From NCBI GenBank assembly GCA_022984795.1, contig JALIHJ010000034.1, positions 186,001-250,000 on the forward strand: a stretch of DNA of 64,000 nt. Direction: 5' to 3'. The position numbers and the translations under genes were made by a program. Shown one piece after another: positions 16,794 to 26,161 of this stretch (positions within the stretch are counted from its first letter, which is position 1; each line of letters opens with the position of its first letter). The stretch is from Fabrea salina. Taxonomy: Eukaryota; Ciliophora; Heterotrichea; Heterotrichida; Fabreidae. The notes under the pieces were generated by a model. That model was not told where the DNA came from. It worked only from the letters and a program-made list of their open reading frames with translations, and did not search any database.

Positions 16794-17402
16794 TTAAAAA
16801 AAGACTTGAATAACTAACAAACCCAGAACACAAAGACCAGAAGCGCCTTCATCAGTAGCATTTCCGTAAAAGCCATTAGACAGTTTAATTCTTGCGTAAC
16901 CCCTGTCGGTGCTGTTATGTTTCTGAATAACACCTTTCTGGCTCTTCCCGTAACCCCAAAGCAAAGTGTAGTGACTCCCCTCAGCTAAATTAAGACTTTC
17001 ATTCTTAACACCTTTGTTCAGCTCTCTAACCCAACTCACAGACACCTCAGAAGAGTAAGTAAGCCCAAATGTTACTTCACTGAAGTCGTATTTAGTGCTT
17101 TTTTGAGGGCATTTATTTTTTTTATAGCCAAAAGTATTCATGTGGACCAAGTTTGGGTAAGAAAAGTCCCAAGAAAGACTTTGGATTATAGCAAAGTCTC
17201 CGTTGATCATTGAGCCCTCTGTAGAGTCTTTTAAGCCAACTCCGTACCAGTCATAGACCCTCCATATCTGGGGTTCGATTGTAAGATTAAACACCACTGA
17301 GTTGTTTGAAACCTTCCAGTACAAACTTGCGTGTTTCAAAACTTCCTGACTCCAGTCTTGGCCTGCAACACCTAGTGCCAAAAGAAGTCCCAGAAAAGCC
17401 AT
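16794..17402 (-). CDS. GPI-type surface protein with one DOMON-like domain
   Basis: The protein has 202 aa and is the third member of the local family. The signal peptide is MAFLGLLLALGVAG; the mature start DWSQEVLKHASLYWKVS matches the domain-start motif of the nine-domain neighbour. The single domain has YDWYGVGLKD, SMINGDFAIIQ, MNTFGYKKNKCPQK (Cys where the others have Arg), SWVREL, YTLLWGYGK and IQKHNSTDRGYARIKL. It ends with a GPI-type tail (DEGASGLCVLGLLVIQVFF). The candidate heme ligands Met and His are both present. It lies 49 bp upstream of the nine-domain gene on the same strand. Confidence 0.82.
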   Translation of the reverse strand: MAFLGLLLALGVAGQDWSQEVLKHASLYWKVSNNSVVFNLTIEPQIWRVYDWYGVGLKDSTEGSMINGDFAIIQSLSWDFSYPNLVHMNTFGYKKNKCPQKSTKYDFSEVTFGLTYSSEVSVSWVRELNKGVKNESLNLAEGSHYTLLWGYGKSQKGVIQKHNSTDRGYARIKLSNGFYGNATDEGASGLCVLGLLVIQVFF

Positions 17403-17425
17403 TATAAACTTTACTAGATTATGTA

Positions 17426-19792
17426 TTAATTAGCATTTATGAAGTTTGAAGTATTCACATAAGCAGCTAAGAAAGGAACCTCCAACTGTTCATAAACCTT
17501 GTTGTGCATAATTCCGAACACAAAACTCTTCTTAATAACACGGGAGTCCTTTTGAGGCTGAGGAGTGTAAGAACCAACAGGGTGCATGGGGGCTTTGACC
17601 TGGAGTTTAAGTGACTCGTAGCAAGCAGAGACTTGCTGGTCTTCGATGACTTTGCCTACAGCCTCTGAAACAGCTTTTTGGAATTCCACTTGAAAACTTG
17701 GAATCCAGATTTCACCAATGACTTCTTCGACCTTTTCAACTCCACTCATTATTTCTTGAGTGAACTTAAAGAGTTCTTTTGGCTTGTTTTCGTTTTCAAC
17801 TATCAGCACATTGAAGTTAGGGTCCTCAGTAGGCACCATGTACACTAAGTTACTTCCACAGCGCATAACGTTGATTTCGGAGTTAAAAACTCTGGTGTAA
17901 CTTAAGTCTTGGTAAACTGTTGGGTAAAAAGTGCCCCAAGAAATCCCTAAAGCAGAACAAGACACAGAGGTAACTGAAGCTTCTTGGTCAAGTCCTTCAG
18001 GCTGCAGCCCGAGCCCTACTAGGTCTTTCATAGCTCCTTCTAGCAACTCTTCTTTTCTGAACCTAAAAGCTGGAGGAACCCAGTTGTCAGGCATTTTCTT
18101 GATGAGTTCTCCTAAACTGCCTTCAGAGAAAGAACCCAGTGCTTTAAGAGCACAAGCCACTCCTATCATGCTTGAGCAGTCTTCGCTTTCTGTTTGTTTT
18201 GAAACTGAACCTATTTGGACTGTGCAGCCGTAAGCCAACTCCAGAGTGTCTCCAAACAAATCACTTGTAGAGGAGTTAGTGCACTCTATTTCTTGAGGTC
18301 TCCTCAAACCTAGTATTTGGGCTGGTCGGTTGTCTCCAGACTGTGTCATTTGCTTCCACCTGAACCCGAGGGCATCAAGTTTGCCTTTGATGTCTTTGTC
18401 GGACTCGTACTTGCCTTCAGAAGTAACCTGGGAAATCATATTGATTCGGACTTCTACGCAGGGGTAGTTCTCCCAGATGAACTCAACTGCGAACTTAAGC
18501 ACTTCCCCCAGTTCTTCTAAGGACACTGCAGAGAAGTGCGAAATGTGGAGTCGCTTTTGCAGGGACTTTTGAACTTCTAAGTTAAGTATTATGAGTCCTA
18601 CTCTTTTAGAGTCTCTTTTCACAAACAAAAACCCCGGGTACCTTAGGGACAGTGCATTGGTGTAGGCATCAGTAGGCTTGCCCAAACTGGCTTGGATTTG
18701 CTCCGGAACCTTTTCTGAGAACTTAGCAATTTGGTTTTCTATGTCTGAGTGAATGCTTTCCCAGTAAAGGGTGTCTTCACAAGGAGTCTTTGCACGCTCT
18801 GTGTTGTTGGCACTTTGAGACTCGGCGGTTTTCGAAGTCTTTTTTAAGTTGCGGAGTTCAAAAGGTGTCTGTCTTGACAAGTTAGACTGTTCATGATTTA
18901 TAAGGGCTTCACACTTGCGTATTCTTTTTAGGAGTGAAGAAGCAATGGGCAGTTCGAACTTTCCAGGAGCCCTGGCGTTGCTGTTGAAAGTACTTGGGTG
19001 AATCAAAAAGGGGTCTTCTTTGTCAGAGAACTCAAAAAACTTACCCAAGTTGGAGTCTTTCAAAAAGTTCTGGTCAGTTTTGATTTTTTCTAAGTAGTTT
19101 TGGTTCTGCCAAGTAATGACTGTAGGCTTCGAAGGGGACTTGGGGTCTAGGTTGATGAGCTTTTCTTTCCAAGCTTTTGCAGCCTCAACTACTTGGACAG
19201 TAAGTACTCTTAAGTTGCTGAGAAGTTCTATTGCGTGGGTTTTGACTTGGGAACTCAGCTGGCGAATGTGGGTGGAGAACTCCTCTATTTCGTGTAAAGA
19301 AGACTCCCTGGTGGAAATAGCGCTCACTAAGTAAGTTACTAAACTTTTTTCCTGTTTGATTTCCTGAAGTTCTTTCACTAGGAGGTTGGCTCTGGTTCTG
19401 GGCTGTAGAGACTGGAGTCTCTCTACAAAGGCACTTTGGAAGTCTTCAGGAATATCTGCGGCGGAGTAAGCTGCTTTCAAGTCTTCCATTAACTTCTTGA
19501 AGACCTGAGTTTTCACAACGGGAGGTTTGGCTGAGCGTATTCGGTGGTTAGAAGTTGACTTGTGGATGCTTTTGGGAGACTGCTCTTTTCTAGAAGGAGG
19601 CAGTAAGAGTTTCTTCTTCTTTTTTAAAGCTAGAAACTGGCGCAGGTGCTTGTCTGATTGGGGGTTGTAGTCAGGTATTCTGCCTAGGTGGAAACGGTTG
19701 TCCCAACTAGACTCCCTTTCTTGGTGGAGGTTTTTGGTCTGCCTGCGAATAGGCCTTGCTCCGGGGATGCGCAATAACCCTATGTCATTCAT
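17426..19792 (-). CDS. Large protein with a possible GNAT-like domain, 788 aa
   Basis: No sure family was recognised. The N-terminal 110 residues are basic and disordered (IPGARPIRRQTKNL, LKKKKKLLLPPSRKE). A helical region follows at about 110-340 (ELQEIKQEKSLVTYLVSAIS, IRQLSSQVKTHAIELLSNLR). Residues of about 390-520 resemble an N-acetyltransferase fold: YPGFLFVKRDSKRVGLIIL, ISHFSAVSLEELGEVLKFAVEFI, CVEVRINM, LDALGFRWKQM, ILGLRRPQ. The C-terminal 270 residues look globular but unfamiliar. There is no signal peptide. The GNAT idea rests on pattern only. The long basic N-terminus could bind microtubules or nucleic acid. Confidence 0.7.
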   Translation of the reverse strand: MNDIGLLRIPGARPIRRQTKNLHQERESSWDNRFHLGRIPDYNPQSDKHLRQFLALKKKKKLLLPPSRKEQSPKSIHKSTSNHRIRSAKPPVVKTQVFKKLMEDLKAAYSAADIPEDFQSAFVERLQSLQPRTRANLLVKELQEIKQEKSLVTYLVSAISTRESSLHEIEEFSTHIRQLSSQVKTHAIELLSNLRVLTVQVVEAAKAWKEKLINLDPKSPSKPTVITWQNQNYLEKIKTDQNFLKDSNLGKFFEFSDKEDPFLIHPSTFNSNARAPGKFELPIASSLLKRIRKCEALINHEQSNLSRQTPFELRNLKKTSKTAESQSANNTERAKTPCEDTLYWESIHSDIENQIAKFSEKVPEQIQASLGKPTDAYTNALSLRYPGFLFVKRDSKRVGLIILNLEVQKSLQKRLHISHFSAVSLEELGEVLKFAVEFIWENYPCVEVRINMISQVTSEGKYESDKDIKGKLDALGFRWKQMTQSGDNRPAQILGLRRPQEIECTNSSTSDLFGDTLELAYGCTVQIGSVSKQTESEDCSSMIGVACALKALGSFSEGSLGELIKKMPDNWVPPAFRFRKEELLEGAMKDLVGLGLQPEGLDQEASVTSVSCSALGISWGTFYPTVYQDLSYTRVFNSEINVMRCGSNLVYMVPTEDPNFNVLIVENENKPKELFKFTQEIMSGVEKVEEVIGEIWIPSFQVEFQKAVSEAVGKVIEDQQVSACYESLKLQVKAPMHPVGSYTPQPQKDSRVIKKSFVFGIMHNKVYEQLEVPFLAAYVNTSNFINAN

Positions 19793-19824
19793 CTTTAAAT
19801 TATTGTATATTGCCGGTTGATTAA

Positions 19825-20259
19825 TTAAAACCCTGTGCTGCCGAACCCGTTGCTTCCTCTACCTGTCAAATTTAAGTCTTGGACTTCTTGGACCTCAGGC
19901 ATACTAATTTTCTCTATTATGAATTGGGCCACCCTAGACCCTATTCTTATTGCAAACTCATCTTCAGATGTGTTGTACAAAATCACCTTGAGTTCTCCTC
20001 TGTAATCAGAGTCAACCACTCCTGCCAAAGTGTCTATGCCGTGGTTCAAAGCTAGTCCACTTCTCGGAGCTACCCGCCCATAATGCCCGGATTCGACCGC
20101 TACCGCTAGTCCAGTAGAAACCACTCCTCTTTGTTTAGGCCCAATAACTAACGATTCAGCTGAATAAAGGTCAAGGCCTGCTGAGTTAGCTGAACCTCTG
20201 GTTGGAAGCATTGCGTTTTCGGTGAGTTTTTTCACTAAGAGTTTGTCTACTTTGTTCAT
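19825..20259 (-). CDS. DUT: dUTP diphosphatase
   Basis: The protein has 144 aa, normal for the trimeric enzyme. All five motifs are present: AGLDLYS (27-33), PRSGLA (65-70), GVVDSDYRGE (80-89, catalytic Asp83), GSRVAQ (107-112) and the glycine-rich C-terminal arm RGSNGFGSTG (134-143). It hydrolyses dUTP to dUMP and pyrophosphate, keeping uracil out of DNA and supplying dUMP for thymidylate synthesis. No mitochondrial leader is visible, so a nuclear or cytosolic form is likely. Confidence 0.97.
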   Translation of the reverse strand: MNKVDKLLVKKLTENAMLPTRGSANSAGLDLYSAESLVIGPKQRGVVSTGLAVAVESGHYGRVAPRSGLALNHGIDTLAGVVDSDYRGELKVILYNTSEDEFAIRIGSRVAQFIIEKISMPEVQEVQDLNLTGRGSNGFGSTGF

Positions 20260-20282
20260 ATTATACCAATTAGGTTAATATA

Positions 20283-20900
20283 TTAAATTGGTTTGAATCT
20301 ACAGCCCAATAAACCATCCCCGTTCCAAGTATCTGGTCTTACTGTAAGAGTCATTTCGGTGTACTGGTTCAAAGAGTTCTTCCTAAGCACGTGAACTTTA
20401 ATGTCCCTTCCTTGGTTAGTTCGCACATACAAAGCAAGTCCTTGTAAGTTTTCTTGGTTGGTGTAGTCCACTCTTCCAAAGCGCAGTATCTTATCGCTAG
20501 GTTTCAGCCCTCCTTGACTGGCTGGAGAGGCGTCACTTACTTCTGTAATTTCTGCAAAAGGAGGAATTCTGGCCGACAAAGACGTCTCGACCGAAACAGG
20601 CACCCCGGAAGCCTGGCCAGAGCGGCTTTCTCGGGATTTGGTTTTGAAAAAGTAGTTTTGGAGTTCTGTTTCAATAGTTTTCATAAGGGAACAGTGGTCC
20701 TTGTTGAGTTTGTGAAACCTTTGACGTGCCTCCCTGATTGAGTACACATCAATTCCTGGAAGAGGAAATCCTTCCCTGTCAACTAGGTCTCCTTGAAGCC
20801 CCGGCATACCTTCTGCGTTTAAGAAGTCCGATATTTCTTTTAGCTCCTTTTCAATTGCTTGTTTGCGTCTGTCAAGCAAAGTTATTTCTTTTTTTGACAT
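20283..20900 (-). CDS. PSMD9: 26S proteasome assembly chaperone PSMD9/Nas2
   Basis: The protein has 205 aa with the Nas2 N-terminal helical domain (roughly 8-90; ALVDREGFPLPGIDVYSIREARQR-type block, KLNKDHCSLMKTIE) and a C-terminal PDZ domain (about 105-195; PPFAEITEVSDASPASQGGLKPSDKILRFG). Nas2 binds the base ATPase Rpt5 during assembly of the 19S particle and leaves before completion. The length and order match human PSMD9 (223 aa). It shares the minus strand with dUTPase, 23 bp apart. Confidence 0.95.
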   Translation of the reverse strand: MSKKEITLLDRRKQAIEKELKEISDFLNAEGMPGLQGDLVDREGFPLPGIDVYSIREARQRFHKLNKDHCSLMKTIETELQNYFFKTKSRESRSGQASGVPVSVETSLSARIPPFAEITEVSDASPASQGGLKPSDKILRFGRVDYTNQENLQGLALYVRTNQGRDIKVHVLRKNSLNQYTEMTLTVRPDTWNGDGLLGCRFKPI

Positions 20901-20932
20901 ACTTTATAGCTGAGTTACATTGTTAATTATAA

Positions 20933-21367
20933 TTATTTTTTCATGTCTTTCCTATCAAGTGGACAGTTAGCTTTCATTTGTAGCCACTTGTCAATGCACT
21001 TTCTGTGGAAGTAATGCCCACAAGGTAGTTCCCTCAAGGTTTGATTAGAGCAGATTTCAGACTTGCAAACTGAACAAAGTACTTTTTTGAGTACTATGTT
21101 GCTGGGAGTAACAGTTTCTAGTTCAAAAGGAGTGGACTGGTACGAAAACTCCCGGAAAGAGTTGATTCGGAAGGTAGTGATTCCGCTAGGCCAGACTTCG
21201 GACTTTTGTTCCTCTTCTAAGATTTCCATGAATATCGCCATTTGTTCCTCGCTTGAAAGACGCTCTGGGTTACCTGCCCCTTCCACTGGGGTTAGGATTA
21301 GTTCTTCTGGGCTTATGCGGGTTTTGCCTCTGTTTAGGATTTGCTCTAAAAGACTTGAGTATTCCAT
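20933..21367 (-). CDS. RING-H2 finger protein
   Basis: The protein has 144 aa: an acidic N-terminal 90 residues and a C-terminal RING-H2 with ligands C98, C101, C116, H118, H121, C124 and C135. The eighth position is Asp138 (CPLDRK), as in RBX1 where Asp replaces the last Cys. The rest is not RBX1-like, so this is probably a small stand-alone E3 ligase or an E3 subunit. There is no membrane span. Confidence 0.85.
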   Translation of the reverse strand: MEYSSLLEQILNRGKTRISPEELILTPVEGAGNPERLSSEEQMAIFMEILEEEQKSEVWPSGITTFRINSFREFSYQSTPFELETVTPSNIVLKKVLCSVCKSEICSNQTLRELPCGHYFHRKCIDKWLQMKANCPLDRKDMKK

Positions 21368-21526
21368 TTATGCCCCTTACGCAGTAACTTCTTAATCAGA
21401 TTGGTTTTTAAATGTCCAGACTTAATTATTAACTAAATAGCTAAAGTCCTGGTCTGCACTTAGATAAGAGCATTGAGTCCTGGCTTGTTTCACAATAGCA
21501 GCAACACTGAAAAACTCAATTTAAAT
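21368..21526. other. 159 bp spacer with no gene seen
   Basis: This AT-rich stretch lies upstream of the RING-H2 gene and downstream of the ankyrin-like gene. No ORF longer than a few codons fits the local gene style. It presumably holds the RING-H2 promoter. Confidence 0.4.
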
Positions 21527-21940
21527 TTACAAGAACTCTTCCACCATGTGTCTGTGAATGCTTTTAGGCAAGTTGTACTTAAGTTTTTGTGACTTAAGTA
21601 ACCACAAAAAGCCTTTTCTTCTGTTCCAAGGCTTCTTTGCTTCTATTTGTTGCAAAAGGAACTCATAAAGTTTACTGAAGTCAGGACTCCCTTTAGATAA
21701 GAAATGTGCAAGTTGCAAAGGCGAGAAGTTGTCCGCACTAAGTAAAAGTTACTCTGAGTAAGGTTTAGTAAGGGCTTTTTCGCCTTCAACTTCAATAAGC
21801 ACTTTTATTGCTTCAAAGTTAGAGTAAGCAATGCTGAAGTCCACGTAGTAGTGGCCCAAACCAACTTCTTTCCAGTACTTGTAGAGTTCGCTTAACTTTT
21901 TAGGATCTGATTCAGTTTTAAGAGTTAAGGCAAAATTCAT
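21527..21940 (-). CDS. Small ankyrin-like protein with one 15-nt intron
   Basis: The coding sequence is 21940-21753 joined to 21737-21527, giving 132 aa. The unspliced frame stops inside the intron; splicing gives KPYSDADNFSPLQLAHFLSK across the junction, where D-x-x-x-x-x-P-L-x-L-A is an ankyrin hallmark. The first half (YYVDFSIAYSNFEAIKVLIEVEG) fits another weak repeat. The C-terminus is basic (KPWNRRKGFLWLLKSQKLKYNLP). Role unknown. It is divergent from mL49 across 23 bp. Confidence 0.75.
21738..21752 (-). other. 15-nt intron
   Basis: On the minus strand this reads GTAACTTTTACTTAG. It splits codon GA|T, carries the TAA that ends the upstream ORF, and has A at position 10. Its removal joins two short ORFs in the same frame. 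Confidence 0.87.
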
Positions 21941-21963
21941 TTTTTAACGAAATATCAATAAAT

Positions 21964-22419
21964 ATGGGAAGAACTAAAGGTTTCAGGGTAACTAGAAAAG
22001 CGGCTGAAGACTTTCTAGGCTTCACTCCTCCAAAAGTCACTGATAAAATCAAAGCACACCCTAAGTTACTAGCCCTGCACAACGAACTCACAAAACCACT
22101 AGAACCCCTTAAGTATAAACTCCAAGACCTCCCTTCTCCAGACACTACTTTTGTAAAGCCTCTAGGAAACACCCAGCACCTGCCTTTCCAAGTCTTCAGA
22201 ACCCACTTAGGAAACCTGCCTGTCTACACAGAGTTTAGGAACAACCGCTCAAAAAAGGTCACAGTTCTGAGAAAAGTCATTGGGGACACTGAAGAACTCA
22301 AACAAGAGCTTGCCAAAGTAGTCAGTAACTCGCCTATTTCGGAAAAAGTTGGCAGACTAGAAATCAAGGGACTCCACTCTCAGGTTGTAAAGCTCTGGCT
22401 TAGAAGACTGGGCTTTTAA
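21964..22419 (+). CDS. MRPL49: Mitochondrial large ribosomal subunit protein mL49
   Basis: The protein has 151 aa with the Img2/mL49 domain over residues 75-151: LPFQVFRTHLGNLPVYTEFRNN, SKKVTVLRKVIGDTEELKQEL and the strongly conserved C-terminal VGRLEIKGLHSQVVKLWLRRLGF-type block. The basic N-terminus (MGRTKGFRVTRKAAEDFLGF) could serve as a mitochondrial leader. It is a structural protein of the mitoribosome. The end at the GF residues matches the family end exactly. Confidence 0.93.
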   Translation: MGRTKGFRVTRKAAEDFLGFTPPKVTDKIKAHPKLLALHNELTKPLEPLKYKLQDLPSPDTTFVKPLGNTQHLPFQVFRTHLGNLPVYTEFRNNRSKKVTVLRKVIGDTEELKQELAKVVSNSPISEKVGRLEIKGLHSQVVKLWLRRLGF

Positions 22420-22440
22420 CTAAGTGATGCCCGTAATTAA

Positions 22441-25347
22441 ATGGAAGAACTTGCCAAACTAACTCAACTCTCTACGCTGTCGCTGGTGCTTAAAGAGCTT
22501 AAGTACCACTTGGACTGCGAAGACAAAACTCTGGCAGAGTTCATTCTGCACTTAGCCAAACAGTCACACAGCGTCCAGGACTTCGAACAGAAACTAAAAG
22601 AAGTAGGTGGCGAGTTTCCTCTAGAACTCGTAAACAAGCTTTGGAAAATAGCAAGAAGGAACCGCAGCCGAAGTCCAAGACGCCTTGAAGCAGGCCAAAA
22701 AGCTTGGGGAAAGGTAGTCCAAGTAATGACTTACACAACCAAAGTTAAAACTCCTAACTTTGAAGGACTTATCTGCGGTTGCTCAGATCTAGACAGGGAC
22801 CAGAAAGTTTTAGTTAAAGTCATCAACACTTCGCCCCAGGTTATTTTGGAGCTCCTGGAAACAGAAACTTTCAAGTCAGAAGAAGAAAACGAATTCGGGA
22901 AGATCACCGGAGTGAGGGTGGAAACTGGCAACACTAAAAGCTCCAAAAGAGTAACTTCTCCTGAACGCTGGGAAGCTGCTAAGCTCAAAGCTGCCAACGT
23001 TTACGACCCCAGTTTGCACCCCCGCGTAGACGACATTGAGAGTAACGAGAGCGACATTGAAATAGAACTTACTCAGGACAAACCTGCTTTTTTAAAGGGA
23101 CAAAGTTCCTCTGAACCGCCTGCTCCCATCAGAGTCATGAGGAACCCCGACGGAACACTAGCTAAGAGCGCTTCAAACCAAAACATCCTAGCTAAGGAAC
23201 GCCGTGAACTCAGGGAACAACAAAACAAGTCCAAGCCCTCTAAAGAAGTGTCTAGAGCCTGGGACGACCCAATGGCTCAGAACCGAAACTTAGTAAGTGT
23301 CTCAAAAACCAACCTGCAGACTGAAAAACCTCAGTCTAGGCGCAGAGACCCACACAGCGTAACTAAGTCCCAAAAAGAGTCACTTCCTATCTTTAAGTTC
23401 AGAACTCAGTTGATGGAAGCTGTAGTGTCCCACAGAGTTTTAGTAGTGATAGGAGAAACTGGAAGTGGCAAAACTACACAGATCACACAGTACTTAGTTG
23501 AACAGGGGTTTTCTCGGAAGGGCAAAATAGGCTGCACCCAGCCCCGCAGAGTAGCAGCTGTAAGTGTTGCCAAAAGAGTTGCTGAGGAACAAGGAACTCG
23601 CTTAGGAAAAAAAGTAGGTTACTCCATAAGGTTCGAGGACTGCACTTCATCCGAAACAGTTATTAAGTACATGACGGACGGAATGCTGCTTAGGGAAGCC
23701 CTTTTAGACCTTGACCTAAAGGCCTACTCAGTTATTATACTTGACGAAGCCCACGAAAGAAACATCCACACAGACGTTTTGTTTGGGATACTAAAAAGTG
23801 CCCTTGAAAGACGAAAAAACCTTAGACTTATAGTGACAAGTGCTACTTTGGAAGCTGAAAAGTTTTCTTCTTACTTCAACGACTGCCCTATTTTCACTAT
23901 TCCGGGCAGAAACTACCCAGTTGAAGTCTTTTATACTAATGAACCTGAACCAGACTACTTAGAAGCTTCACTTGACACAGTGATGCAAATCCACCTTACT
24001 GAGCCTCCAGGGGACGTTTTGGTGTTTCTCACTGGCCAAGAAGAAATAGACACTGCTTGCCAAATACTTTCAGAAAGAATGCAGGCTTTAGGCGACTCAG
24101 CTCCTCCTCTTATAGTGCTGCCTGTTTACTCTGCCCAGCCCACTGAGGTCCAGTCTAGAATATTTGACCCTACTCCTGAAGGCTCTCGCAAGTGCGTCGT
24201 TGCTACCAACATTGCAGAGGCCTCTCTAACTATAGACGGGATTTACTTTGTGGTGGACCCTGGATTTGCCAAGATCAAGGTGTTCAACCCTAACTTGGGA
24301 ATGGACACCTTAGTAGTGAGTCCTATTTCTCAGGCTTCTGCCAAACAGAGGGCAGGTCGGGCTGGAAGGACAGGACCTGGAAAGTGCTTTAGGCTTTACA
24401 CAGAGTCTGCTTACACAAATGAAATGCTTCCCACCACCATACCTGAACTCCAAAGAACCAACTTAGCCAACACAGTGCTAACTCTTAAAGCTTTGGGAAT
24501 CAACGACCTAGTTAACTTTGACTTTATGGACCCACCACCTACCCAGACCCTTATGGCAGCTATGGAAACTCTGTTTGCTTTAGGTGCTTTGGACGAAGAA
24601 GGACTCCTCACTCGCTTAGGAAGACGCATGGCGGAGTTTCCTTTAGAACCCCAACTTGCTAAGATGCTGCTGACTGCAGTGGACTTAGGCTGCAGTGATG
24701 AAGTCATAACTATTGTAGCAATGCTTTCAGTGCCGAGTGTGTTTTACCGACCCAGAGACAAACAAGCCCAGGCTGACCAAAAACGGGCTAAGTTCCACCA
24801 GCCTGAGGGGGACCACTTGACTCTGTTGTGTGTGTACGACTCTTGGAGGTCGCACTCTTACTCAGCTTCTTGGTGTTACGAAAACTTCATCCAAGCCAAA
24901 AGTATGAAGCGGGCTTATGACGTCCGCAAGCAACTAATCCAAATTATGCAGAAGTACAACTTGGAAGTCCACAAGTCAAGAGGCAAGTACTCCAAAGTCC
25001 AGAAAGCAATATGTGCGGGGTTTTTCGCACATGCAGCCCGAAAAGACCCCAAGGAGGGGTACAGAACCCTTATAGACGGGCACCAAATCTACATCCACCC
25101 TTCAAGTTCGTTATTTAACAAAGCACCTGAGTGGGTAGTTTACCACGAGCTAGTTCTTACGACTAAAGAGTACATGAGGGAAGTCTGCACTATAGAGCCT
25201 AAGTGGCTAGTTGACGTGGCGCCTAACTTCTTCAACACAGTAGACCCCCACTCACTCAACAACAAAAAACGCTCCCAAAAAATAGAACCCCTCTTCAACA
25301 AATACGAAGAACCTAATGCTTGGCGCTTAACCCGAAGAAAGGGCTAA
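22441..25347 (+). CDS. DHX8: DEAH-box spliceosomal helicase DHX8/Prp22
   Basis: The protein has 968 aa. The DHX8-specific N-terminal helical domain occupies 1-75, a degenerate S1-like region about 88-145, a linker with the conserved [14 protein letters not shown]-type segment at 233-250, then the helicase core: motif I GETGSGKT (338-345), DEAH (435-438), SAT, QRxGRxGR near 650, followed by winged-helix, ratchet and OB domains. Prp22 releases mRNA from the spliceosome and proofreads exon ligation. Human DHX8 is about 1220 aa; the missing part is the RS-rich linker. Of interest in a genome whose introns are 15 nt, the spliceosomal core enzyme is conventional. Confidence 0.95.
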   Translation: MEELAKLTQLSTLSLVLKELKYHLDCEDKTLAEFILHLAKQSHSVQDFEQKLKEVGGEFPLELVNKLWKIARRNRSRSPRRLEAGQKAWGKVVQVMTYTTKVKTPNFEGLICGCSDLDRDQKVLVKVINTSPQVILELLETETFKSEEENEFGKITGVRVETGNTKSSKRVTSPERWEAAKLKAANVYDPSLHPRVDDIESNESDIEIELTQDKPAFLKGQSSSEPPAPIRVMRNPDGTLAKSASNQNILAKERRELREQQNKSKPSKEVSRAWDDPMAQNRNLVSVSKTNLQTEKPQSRRRDPHSVTKSQKESLPIFKFRTQLMEAVVSHRVLVVIGETGSGKTTQITQYLVEQGFSRKGKIGCTQPRRVAAVSVAKRVAEEQGTRLGKKVGYSIRFEDCTSSETVIKYMTDGMLLREALLDLDLKAYSVIILDEAHERNIHTDVLFGILKSALERRKNLRLIVTSATLEAEKFSSYFNDCPIFTIPGRNYPVEVFYTNEPEPDYLEASLDTVMQIHLTEPPGDVLVFLTGQEEIDTACQILSERMQALGDSAPPLIVLPVYSAQPTEVQSRIFDPTPEGSRKCVVATNIAEASLTIDGIYFVVDPGFAKIKVFNPNLGMDTLVVSPISQASAKQRAGRAGRTGPGKCFRLYTESAYTNEMLPTTIPELQRTNLANTVLTLKALGINDLVNFDFMDPPPTQTLMAAMETLFALGALDEEGLLTRLGRRMAEFPLEPQLAKMLLTAVDLGCSDEVITIVAMLSVPSVFYRPRDKQAQADQKRAKFHQPEGDHLTLLCVYDSWRSHSYSASWCYENFIQAKSMKRAYDVRKQLIQIMQKYNLEVHKSRGKYSKVQKAICAGFFAHAARKDPKEGYRTLIDGHQIYIHPSSSLFNKAPEWVVYHELVLTTKEYMREVCTIEPKWLVDVAPNFFNTVDPHSLNNKKRSQKIEPLFNKYEEPNAWRLTRRKG

Positions 25348-25357
25348 TGTAATTTAA

Positions 25358-26158
25358 ATGGAAACTGCTCGAAGCATCAGCGAAGTTACTCTTTACATGG
25401 CCAAAAACATACTTAACTCCCCAGTGTACTCATTTGCACAGCACAGAAACATCCCTGTAAAACCACTGAAATCAGAAAAGTACCACCCCAACTCAATACT
25501 GTTTTACCGCAGAACTACTTCAGGCCAGGTAACTGCCCCCAGTTTCCTTAAAGACTGGAAAAAAACCATAATGCTAGTTAACTTTAACTGCACGGACCTA
25601 GAAAACCTCCAAACCCACCTAAATCTGTACCAAGAAAAGGGCTTTAGAATAATACTAGTCCTTCAAGAAGTCAGAGATGTGCTTGAAAGTGCCCAGTTTT
25701 CCCAAGAAACCACTTTCAACAAAGAGTTCTACGAAGAGTGGATATGCCAACTAATGCTTAAAAACGTTTACTGCATTGAAACTGACTCTTTTAAAGAAAC
25801 TCAGGCCTACTTAAGAAGAATTGTGAGTTTTTTAAACGGGGGTCCCTACAAAACCCAGCACACTTCTTTCCAAACAACCACCAAAAAACTCTCAGCAGCC
25901 ACAACAATCCCTTTAGAAAGCCAAAGCTTTGCCAAGCAGTTAATATGCATTCCAGGAGTCTCCGAGACAAAAGCTGCCCAGATCGTTAACAAGTACCCCT
26001 CTGCATCTGCTTTGCTAGAGACCTACAACGACCCTCACTTGACCACTAAGCAAAAAGAAATGCTGCTAGCTAACTTAGGCAACAAAACCGAAAAAACCCT
26101 TTCGAAAAGAATTTACTTGTATTATACAGCTAAAGACCCCAGTGTAACTTTAACTTAG
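25358..26158 (+). CDS. ERCC4-like / helix-hairpin-helix protein of the MUS81-EME1 type
   Basis: The protein has 266 aa. The first 170 residues resemble an ERCC4 nuclease fold (IMLVNFNCTDLENLQTHL, GFRIILVLQEV) but the metal-binding ERKxxxD motif of active XPF/MUS81 is absent. The C-terminal (HhH)2 domain is clear (about 185-260): QLICIPGVSETKAAQIVNKYPSASALLETY, ending LSKRIYLYYTAKDPSVTL, closest in pattern to the ends of EME1 and MUS81. It is probably the non-catalytic partner of a structure-specific nuclease. ERCC1 or FAAP24 are alternatives. The stop is TAG; a 15-nt intron-like sequence overlaps the last four codons and the stop (see findings). Confidence 0.78.
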   Translation: METARSISEVTLYMAKNILNSPVYSFAQHRNIPVKPLKSEKYHPNSILFYRRTTSGQVTAPSFLKDWKKTIMLVNFNCTDLENLQTHLNLYQEKGFRIILVLQEVRDVLESAQFSQETTFNKEFYEEWICQLMLKNVYCIETDSFKETQAYLRRIVSFLNGGPYKTQHTSFQTTTKKLSAATTIPLESQSFAKQLICIPGVSETKAAQIVNKYPSASALLETYNDPHLTTKQKEMLLANLGNKTEKTLSKRIYLYYTAKDPSVTLT

Positions 26159-26161
26159 TAA

